A stretch of 48,342 bases of DNA from Candidatus Borrarchaeum yapensis (GTDB lineage: Archaea > Asgardarchaeota > Sifarchaeia > Borrarchaeales > Borrarchaeaceae): assembly GCA_016840515.1 (NCBI GenBank), contig JAEOSF010000023.1, positions 1 through 48,342 on the forward strand, given 5' to 3'. Positions 42,291-48,342 of this stretch are shown one piece after another; positions within the stretch are counted from its first letter, which is position 1; the number at the start of each line of letters is the position of its first letter. The position numbers and the translations under genes are program-made. The notes beneath the pieces were generated by a model. It searched no databases, was not told where the DNA came from, and saw only the letters and a list, made by a program, of their open reading frames with translations.

Positions 42291-42887
42291 TTAAAGTTCA
42301 TCTATATCGACTATCTTTGTAAACTGCTTCACCAATTTTTGGAAGACCGTATGAGCAAGTTTTATCGATTCTTCATATTGAGCGGGAATTCTAGACAACT
42401 TTGCGGCAGTCGCTTGAATAGGGCTGGTTTCAAATGTTTCTTTTGCAGTTTCTGCAACTTCTTTCAGTTTTTCAAGTTTAAGTTCTGTCCTTCTTGATTG
42501 TAAAATCTTTGTGTATAATAACGCTAATCGAAGAAAAACATATGTCACTTCGGGAATTGATGGGATGTATTCACGAGAATCCCTAAGAGATGCCCCCTCT
42601 TTTCTTAAGAAACCAGAGTCATGCAGTTTTTTAGTGTGTATTGCAATTTGTGCGCTATTTCTCCTCCCTAATTCATTTGCTAAATCCTTTAATCGGGTGG
42701 CGCTATTAAAGACTGTTGTTTTTAATATAGCAAGTCTTTTATCGCTAGCAAGTACACCAAATAGATTACTTAAAGCATTTAGGTCATCCTCAGTGAAGGG
42801 GTTCATATTTAACCCAGCAAATAAGGGGGTCCTGCCTTCTTTTCCTTTTTTTTGGTTCAATTCTTGGTATTTCTTTTCTTTTGGCAT
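42291..42887 (-). CDS. ArsR-like winged-helix transcriptional regulator
   Basis: The 198-residue protein has a low-complexity charged start (MPKEKKYQELNQKKGKEG), a winged helix (LSNLFGVLASDKRLAILKTTVFNSATRLKDLANEL; IAIHTKKLHDSGFLRKEG; YIPSIPEVTYVF, in pieces) and a C-terminal helical region likely used for dimerisation. No cysteine metal site is seen. It lies between pyrD and the giant helical-repeat gene, in the opposite direction. Two copies of a 28-bp element lie directly upstream, the nearer placing a TATA box about 26 bp from ATG 42887. This predicts a leaderless transcript starting at the ATG and probable autoregulation. Confidence 0.8.
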   Translation of the reverse strand: MPKEKKYQELNQKKGKEGRTPLFAGLNMNPFTEDDLNALSNLFGVLASDKRLAILKTTVFNSATRLKDLANELGRRNSAQIAIHTKKLHDSGFLRKEGASLRDSREYIPSIPEVTYVFLRLALLYTKILQSRRTELKLEKLKEVAETAKETFETSPIQATAAKLSRIPAQYEESIKLAHTVFQKLVKQFTKIVDIDEL

Positions 42888-42900
42888 TATTATCAACTTT

Positions 42901-42988
42901 TGTCGAATTATATATTATAACGCCATGTTCCGTTTGTCTTTTGATATTATTATTAAGTTGTGTCGAATTATATATTATAACGCCATGT
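42901..42988 (-). promoter_or_regulatory. Two identical 28-bp promoter/operator elements 60 bp apart
   Basis: Positions 42901-42928 and 42961-42988 are identical over 28 bases. Each starts TGTCGAATTATATATTAT and ends AACGCCATGT, and they are spaced exactly 60 bp (about six helical turns). Similarity extends weakly about 15 bp to the left of each copy. Each contains an AT-rich TATA-like core. The near copy fits a leaderless promoter for the winged-helix gene. The far copy could be a second promoter or regulator site acting on either direction. Confidence 0.7.
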
Positions 42989-43637
42989 GTTATATTTATG
43001 TTTTTCTAAAAACATGATTTAGATTTAGAATCTTGTTGCTTAATAAAAGACTTTAAAAGGCTATTATGCAAATTTAATAGACCTTTTTTTAAAAAAAGGA
43101 AACTTATAGAATGTATAAGCGGTTTTCATATTTTATGGTGTTCCAGAAAAGCAATCATCGTTCCATATAAGAATATAAAATGTCAGAAGGTATTAAAATG
43201 GCCACATTCCGCCAGGATCCATTGGATATCCCTCCTAAGTAGCTTATCGCAAATTTCTTACAACTGTATATTTAAGGACCACTTTTAGAGATCAGCGAAA
43301 CTATTAACTTGTAAAAATTTATCGAATAGCAAAAATGTGACGAAAAATAGTTCGTGGTGCTTGCGTTCGAAAACCAGAAAACATTGAAATTAGTTTTATT
43401 TTTAAAAAATATAAAAAATAAGAATCATGTAAAACATCTATTCAGATTTAATTTTCATTAGAAAAGTAAGTTTAGGAAAATTTCAGCCAAATATTCGACT
43501 AAATTCATCATTTTCAACTATACATTTATATTGTTAGGCAGTTCTAATTCAATTGTGATCTATTCTATTACTGAATTGTGTAATGGAAATAACTCTTCCA
43601 ACGGGACTTATTGATCGATCTACTTGGGCGAGAGTTA
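42989..43637. other. 650-bp AT-rich intergenic region
   Basis: No gene is supportable here. Noted are a perfect 18-bp palindrome at 43082-43099 (CC, seven T, seven A, GG), which could act as a termination or protein-binding site, and short peptides of 14-20 codons near 43180-43243. A TATA-like ACTATACATTTATATTG around 43518-43534 is the probable promoter of the downstream gene. No tRNA or CRISPR features were seen. Confidence 0.5.
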
Positions 43638-46600
43638 ATGAACTTCAATGAAGAACTACAAAGTTATTTTGATCTTCGAACTTTGAAGGAACGAGAAGAA
43701 AAAATATATGAAATCATCCACCATATAGAAGTAAAACTAAAAAAGAGCGACCCTGTCAATAGTTTAAACCTAGCAGAAAGTATTTTAGAATTTGCCTTAT
43801 TGATCGATGATACTGAAGAACGTATATTACAATACGATCGTGCACTGGAACTAGTGCATGATGCAACTCGTATTTTAAAAGAAAAGAACAAAATTAGAGA
43901 ACTTCTAAGAGCATACCATCTTGAGTGCTTCATTAAATACCATACAATGAAATACGCAGATGAAGACGCAGATATTCAAGCTATTTTTGATTTAGGTGGA
44001 AAAATAATAAAATTAGTGACTCATGCAAGAAAAAAATATCCAAGTGTAGACTATAATGATTATTATTCCATTGGGTGTGTTTGGCGCGCCTACGGACTAG
44101 TTTCACAACTTATTAATAAAGTTAAGGAATTGAGCCTTAAACAAAAACACGATATGTTAGAAAAAGCAAAAAGTTTGGCATATAAAACGGTCAAATTTAG
44201 TACTAACACGGAAAACAGAGATGCAAACATTTTATCTGCATATATTTCTGCCTTTGTCGAAGAAATTCATACGACAATGTTACAAGGAGATAAAGCTACT
44301 ACCGAAGCATGTTTTATCGATTTTATGCACCATTACGATACCCTATTAGAAGCAGCTCGAGCATATGGTTCAATCGAGTTTGAATATATTGCGTTATTAC
44401 ACCTCCTCCGATTAAGAATGCTACAAGTAAACTATGCAGCAGGAATAAGTGAGAGAAAGAAGGAACTATTCAAGGAGATTTTGATCAATTGCAAGAAATT
44501 TGAAGAGTTTGAGAATTTAATCCACCAGCCACACCTACATTTCTATCGATACGCAATCCAAGCACGTACCTATACATCCATCGTCTATTTTGAAGCAGTG
44601 CAACAGGAAAAATTTAATTATTATATCGATGAGGCCATAAAATCTGCAGAAAAGTTAAAAGAAATCTACATATCCACAAATATGAAAAGCGCTCGCGATA
44701 AAGTCGAGATGTACTACACCCTCAATGAAGTTTATTCGATGAAAGCGTCATTTGCTACTTCACATCGGGAGAAACTTGAATATTTGAAGAAAAGCGAAGC
44801 ACTACTTTTAGAAGGAGAAAAGATTTCCGCAACTTACTCGCCTCAAGTGTATTCTACTTGGCGTGATCTTTCTTCAATATACTTAGATCTATCAAAAATC
44901 GAACGTGATCAGACCTATTATAAAAAATGTGTTTCTTTTGCAAAAAAGGCTTATAATTCTGCATTAGAGACTAATGAGTTCAAGGATGCCTTTTTTGAGA
45001 CATATAAAATTGCGCTAATTGCAGAAGATTACCAAGATTATTCCTTGTCTATCGAGCATTATGAGTTAGCACTTCAACTTATTGATAGGATAATCCTAGC
45101 TGGAAAAGATTATCCCTATTATCATGATTTGAAAACGTACCTCCACGCGCGGTTGCAGGGTGTAAAAGCTCAGCAAGCACATCACATAGGGAACTATAGA
45201 CTCGCGATGAAACTCTACAGTAAAGTAAGTTCATTATTGCAACCATATGACCTTTACTCGTATGAAGCATTGTTATATAATGTCTACGCATTGTTTGAAG
45301 AGGCAGCTCTTCGTTTTATAGAGGAAAACTACAAGGAAACCCTCAAAATACTATCCAATATCGCTCATTTATTTGAAGAGACTGAAATGTACTACGCTGA
45401 AGTTCATAAGCCAGAATTTCAATATTTTATCGATAGAAGAGCCTATGACCTTCAACAATTCTTTTTTAAATCCTCAAAGACTTTTTGTATTGCTCAATCG
45501 AATATTTTACAGGCATTAATTCATCGAAATACTGGAGAGTGTGAGAAATCAATAAAACTGCTGAAAGAGGCAAATGCTCTATTAGCACCCTTTACTGATC
45601 GAAATATTCACATAGCCGGCTATTATCTATTTGCGAATGGATTATTCGGACTTGAACAATCCGAACGTGTATTAAGGAAAAGTGAGTACAAGAGTGCAGC
45701 ATCATATCTTGCCAGTTCTATAGATCAATTTGAAAGTGCATCACAGGTTTTAATAGCGGACAAGCGATTAAGACCTCTCTGTGAAGGCCTACAGTTCTTT
45801 TGTCAGGGGTGGATGTATGCGTTAGAAATTATGCGCCGTGATTTAGATCTTAACCGCACTGAATTGCATACCAATTTTACTCTTGCACAGCAAGCCTTTA
45901 CAAACGCGACTAGATCCTTGAAAATGTTCAGGAAGACGTCCAATGGAGTTTCTGGATTCGAGAAATTATTGAATTATATCTATTATTCATTATTATTCCA
46001 AAAAACTGATGACCCTACAGAGAAAAGTCAACTTCAAGATAAAATGACCGAAGTATTAGATGATGCTCTTCAGCATTTTAAAGAAGCAGAAGATATAGAA
46101 AGATACAGATTTACAAGAGATTTGCTTACTACAATACCTCATCTAGAAGATGTACGCGAAAAATTCTTCAAGCCCATCGAAATACCATTTACTCCTTATA
46201 CTCCAGTATTCGATACGACGACCAAACTTGAACCCAGCGGTGTAAACTCTGTTATTTCCCTTGATAAAGATCAAGTTGAAATAAACGAAGAAATAATATA
46301 CACAATACGAATCACTTCTGATATTGATGTCTATATAAAGCAAATTGACGGCGTTTTCCCTAAAAAGGGTGTAAAAGTAGTTTCAGAAAAGCAATTGGTA
46401 AAGGATAGCACGATAGAAATAAATCGCTTTTTATCTCCTGGGCAATCAATAAATATCGAATTCACAGTTCAGGTTTCCACACCATTTTATAACAGGACTC
46501 ATCCACGACTGGCATATCTCAACACAAAAAACGAGAAATGTCTCGCTTTTACATCACCTCTTAGGTTACAAGTGTACCCTAAAAATACATTGAAAACTGG

Positions 46601-47528
46601 CGTGGTAAGTGAAATCAATGAAAAAGTCAGTCTGCTAGCAAATATCATAGAAGAACAAGGAATTACATTAGGAGAATTTCCCATCATATTCCATAATATC
46701 AATTCATATCGTGAAGCTCTAGCCGAGTATTATTTTCGGTATGAAACCAAAGATGGTGATAAGACGCATCGCCCAAAAAAAACAGACATTTCCAAAATCC
46801 CTATACAACAAATGGCTTTCGTAGACCCTCTTGGAGAAGTAAATATTCTTTATGATCTGGAGACATATCTCTATCCGAAATCTATTGCAAATCTTCTGAG
46901 CATTATTATACATGAAAAATTTGGTCATGGATACTTCCAACAGTATACGACATTAGGGAAAAAATTACTAGAACTAGAATACCACCAAAAAGGTATAGAA
47001 TTACTTATGAAAGAGTTAGAAAAAATATCAAATAGATATGCTACGGGGATTCAATGGCTTGCAGTTTCTACATTGATCGTCGATGAAGGATTCGCAACAT
47101 GGTTAGAATTAAAAACCTTTGAAAAACTGCTTGAAAAAACTTCTGATAAAGATTCATTTTTCATTCAACAGATACACCACGAGATAGAAAGTTTCAAAAA
47201 AACGGTGTTTGAAAACGAAGAACTCAATGTGAAGCATCAATATTTTGCCTTAAAATATGAAAACCCTGTTGTCAACCCTTACTTTGCAGGATACAATTTG
47301 TTCTCACAAATTGAAGAGAAATACGGCGAAAAATGCGTCCCGAAAGCATTAGAAATCGCTGCAAATGTCCCATTGACAAGAAGACAGATTTCTCTTATGC
47401 CAAACACGATAAAAAATGATAAAAACTGTGCTGATAAAAGATTAGAAAAAATAGCGCGCTCAGATCTCAAAATAGCGCGTAATGATGTGGATATGTTTGA
47501 GAAAGTTGCTAAGGAATTGTTCTTGTAA
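43638..47528 (+). CDS. Giant helical-repeat (TPR-like) protein with Ig-like domain and HExxGH metallopeptidase-like C-terminus
   Basis: The protein has 1296 residues from ATG 43638 (TTG 43611 is possible). Residues about 1-860 are helix pairs with TPR character, for example AEDYQDYSLSIEHYELALQLIDR and GNYRLAMKLYSKVSSLL. Residues about 865-985 look like a beta-sandwich (VEINEEIIYTIRITSDIDVYIKQI...FLSPGQSINIEFTVQV). Residues about 1000-1296 hold IIHEKFGHGYF, with HEKFGH at 1092-1097, and VDEGFATWLE, whose Glu1150 is 53 residues after the second His. HExxGH plus Glu at this distance is the zinc site of dipeptidyl peptidase III (M49). No signal peptide or TM segment is seen, so it is cytoplasmic. 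It lies 23 bp upstream of pyrK. Confidence 0.8.
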   Translation: MNFNEELQSYFDLRTLKEREEKIYEIIHHIEVKLKKSDPVNSLNLAESILEFALLIDDTEERILQYDRALELVHDATRILKEKNKIRELLRAYHLECFIKYHTMKYADEDADIQAIFDLGGKIIKLVTHARKKYPSVDYNDYYSIGCVWRAYGLVSQLINKVKELSLKQKHDMLEKAKSLAYKTVKFSTNTENRDANILSAYISAFVEEIHTTMLQGDKATTEACFIDFMHHYDTLLEAARAYGSIEFEYIALLHLLRLRMLQVNYAAGISERKKELFKEILINCKKFEEFENLIHQPHLHFYRYAIQARTYTSIVYFEAVQQEKFNYYIDEAIKSAEKLKEIYISTNMKSARDKVEMYYTLNEVYSMKASFATSHREKLEYLKKSEALLLEGEKISATYSPQVYSTWRDLSSIYLDLSKIERDQTYYKKCVSFAKKAYNSALETNEFKDAFFETYKIALIAEDYQDYSLSIEHYELALQLIDRIILAGKDYPYYHDLKTYLHARLQGVKAQQAHHIGNYRLAMKLYSKVSSLLQPYDLYSYEALLYNVYALFEEAALRFIEENYKETLKILSNIAHLFEETEMYYAEVHKPEFQYFIDRRAYDLQQFFFKSSKTFCIAQSNILQALIHRNTGECEKSIKLLKEANALLAPFTDRNIHIAGYYLFANGLFGLEQSERVLRKSEYKSAASYLASSIDQFESASQVLIADKRLRPLCEGLQFFCQGWMYALEIMRRDLDLNRTELHTNFTLAQQAFTNATRSLKMFRKTSNGVSGFEKLLNYIYYSLLFQKTDDPTEKSQLQDKMTEVLDDALQHFKEAEDIERYRFTRDLLTTIPHLEDVREKFFKPIEIPFTPYTPVFDTTTKLEPSGVNSVISLDKDQVEINEEIIYTIRITSDIDVYIKQIDGVFPKKGVKVVSEKQLVKDSTIEINRFLSPGQSINIEFTVQVSTPFYNRTHPRLAYLNTKNEKCLAFTSPLRLQVYPKNTLKTGVVSEINEKVSLLANIIEEQGITLGEFPIIFHNINSYREALAEYYFRYETKDGDKTHRPKKTDISKIPIQQMAFVDPLGEVNILYDLETYLYPKSIANLLSIIIHEKFGHGYFQQYTTLGKKLLELEYHQKGIELLMKELEKISNRYATGIQWLAVSTLIVDEGFATWLELKTFEKLLEKTSDKDSFFIQQIHHEIESFKKTVFENEELNVKHQYFALKYENPVVNPYFAGYNLFSQIEEKYGEKCVPKALEIAANVPLTRRQISLMPNTIKNDKNCADKRLEKIARSDLKIARNDVDMFEKVAKELFL

Positions 47529-47551
47529 AGCCGAGAAAGGTGATTAAAGTA

Positions 47552-48342
47552 TGAACAAACCGATTGTGATACCAATCGAAAAAATCGAAACAAACACTCC
47601 TTCTATCAAAACCTTCTTTATGAAAGTTCCTTTAATAGCCCAGCAAGGAATTCCAGGTCAATTTCTTATGGTATGGACATTCAATGATGAAATTCCTATG
47701 TCCCTATCTTATATTGATCCCAAAGAAGAACTTATTGGAATTACTGTGAAAAAAGTGGGATCTTCTACAGAAATGATGCATTCTATGAGCGAAGGTTCAC
47801 TTATCGGAGTGAGAGGCCCCTATGGGAATGGTTTCAAAATTGCAGGTAGTCGCATTTTGGTCGTTGGAGGAGGAGTCGGTATGGCATGCCTCTTTTCACT
47901 CATTTTACCGCTTATTGAAGAGCAGAAAAATGTGACGGTACTTATTGGGGCATTGACGCAGGATGAACTTCTGTTTCAAAAATCATTGCAAAAATATACA
48001 ACGTATGAAAACTTTCGTTTGTCCACAGCAACAGATGACGGGTCTACGGGATTTCACGGGCTGGTGACGGAGTTGATGGATGACACTCTTCAAAAGGAAA
48101 CCTTTGATCAGATCTATGCTTGTGGTCCTGAACCTATGCTTAAAACTGCTTTTAATATTGCCGAATCATTTAATATCGCTTTCCAAGCAAGTCTAGAACG
48201 TTATATGAAATGTGGAATTGGATTGTGTGGTAGTTGCTGTATTAATGAGCAAATTGTCTGTAAAGATGGGCCAATTTTTGAATCTCAAGTACTTCGCACT
48301 ATGAATGAGTTCGGGCACTCTAAGCGAGATCCTTCGGGTAGA
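47552..48342 (+). CDS. pyrK: Dihydroorotate dehydrogenase electron-transfer subunit, cut by window end
   Basis: This ORF of at least 263 codons is open to the window edge. It has the ferredoxin-reductase-like layout: an N-terminal FAD barrel (TFFMKVP...GIPGQFLMVWTF; PMSLSYI, where RPxS is usual), GSLIGVRGPYGNGF and an NAD domain (ILVVGGGVGMACLF). The C-terminal [2Fe-2S] site is CGIGLCGSCC...VCKDGP. It moves electrons from PyrD to NAD via FAD and the iron-sulfur cluster. AAAGGTGAT lies 8 bases before ATG 47552. It follows the giant helical-repeat gene by 23 bp, so the two are co-transcribed. It is nearly complete by family length, and the last residues may form a short extension. Confidence 0.93.

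Noticed and set aside
43180..43243. Short peptide MATFRQDPLDIPPK with GAAGG before its ATG, in the 650-bp gap.
   Set aside because: Only 14 codons, with no conservation evidence and no neighbour to couple with.

Overview
The window looks like chromosomal DNA of an archaeon, most likely an Asgard archaeon, possibly from the Heimdall-like branch. The lineage is inferred from gene content only. Archaeal markers are PAN, Nop5 with fibrillarin, TFE-alpha and TFE-beta, NAC, MBF1, eS30, Trm1, Trm56, Taw2, THEP1, UPF0216 and A-type ATPase subunits B and D. Two Ras-like small GTPases with eukaryote-style P-loops, together with eS30, favour Asgard over other archaea. The DNA is AT-rich, apart from a roughly 50% GC left edge (1-273) and a GC-rich tnpB gene (26330-27490). 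No rRNA, tRNA or CRISPR array was recognised.

Layout. 1-3.7 kb is accessory: a truncated secreted protein, a HEPN-like protein, a small unknown and a free-standing HTH plus LAGLIDADG endonuclease. 3.8-10.3 kb is metabolic: disulfide oxidoreductase, flavin reductase, PhnP-like metallo-hydrolase, arginase-family protein, K+ channel and FAD oxidoreductase. 10.7-14 kb is a redox-GTPase island. 14.6-16.6 kb holds a VWA/MoxR pair. 16.8-21.4 kb holds transcription and RNA-modification genes (TFE-alpha, Trm56, Trm1, RlmE, TFE-beta). 21.6-25.6 kb encodes ATPase subunits D and B, with a 598-residue intein in B. 25.7-28.9 kb holds a PUA protein, a TnpB element, NAC and Taw2. 29-36.5 kb holds an acyl-CoA racemase-like protein, PAN, MBF1, a hydrolase, HflX, THEP1 and a COG1395-type regulator. 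36.5-41.2 kb holds RNase HII, UPF0216, eS30, a 50-residue conserved protein, a ketopantoate reductase, fibrillarin and Nop5. 41.3-48.3 kb holds pyrD and pyrK, separated by a winged-helix regulator with a duplicated promoter and a giant helical-repeat protein with a zinc-peptidase-like C-terminus.

The strongest candidate for an undescribed system is the island at 10.75-13.97 kb. A Ras-like GTPase is fused through a proline-rich repeat to a glutaredoxin-fold domain whose CxxC is replaced by GGFG. Next to it are a ferredoxin:thioredoxin reductase catalytic subunit, a thioredoxin-like protein with CGPC, a paralogue that has lost CGPC, and a second closely related GTPase. Translationally overlapping genes link the GTPase to the thioredoxin-like proteins. 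The arrangement suggests redox-GTPase signalling in which redox-dead thioredoxin folds act as binding modules. The second most interesting item is the 1296-residue protein at 43638-47528, which carries an HExxGH motif and a glutamate 53 residues further on, as in dipeptidyl peptidase III.

Several genes were found only by reading the bases directly: eS30 (37781-37942), pyrK (47552 to the right edge), a 36-codon ORF (13858-13968) and the left-edge secreted protein (1-273).
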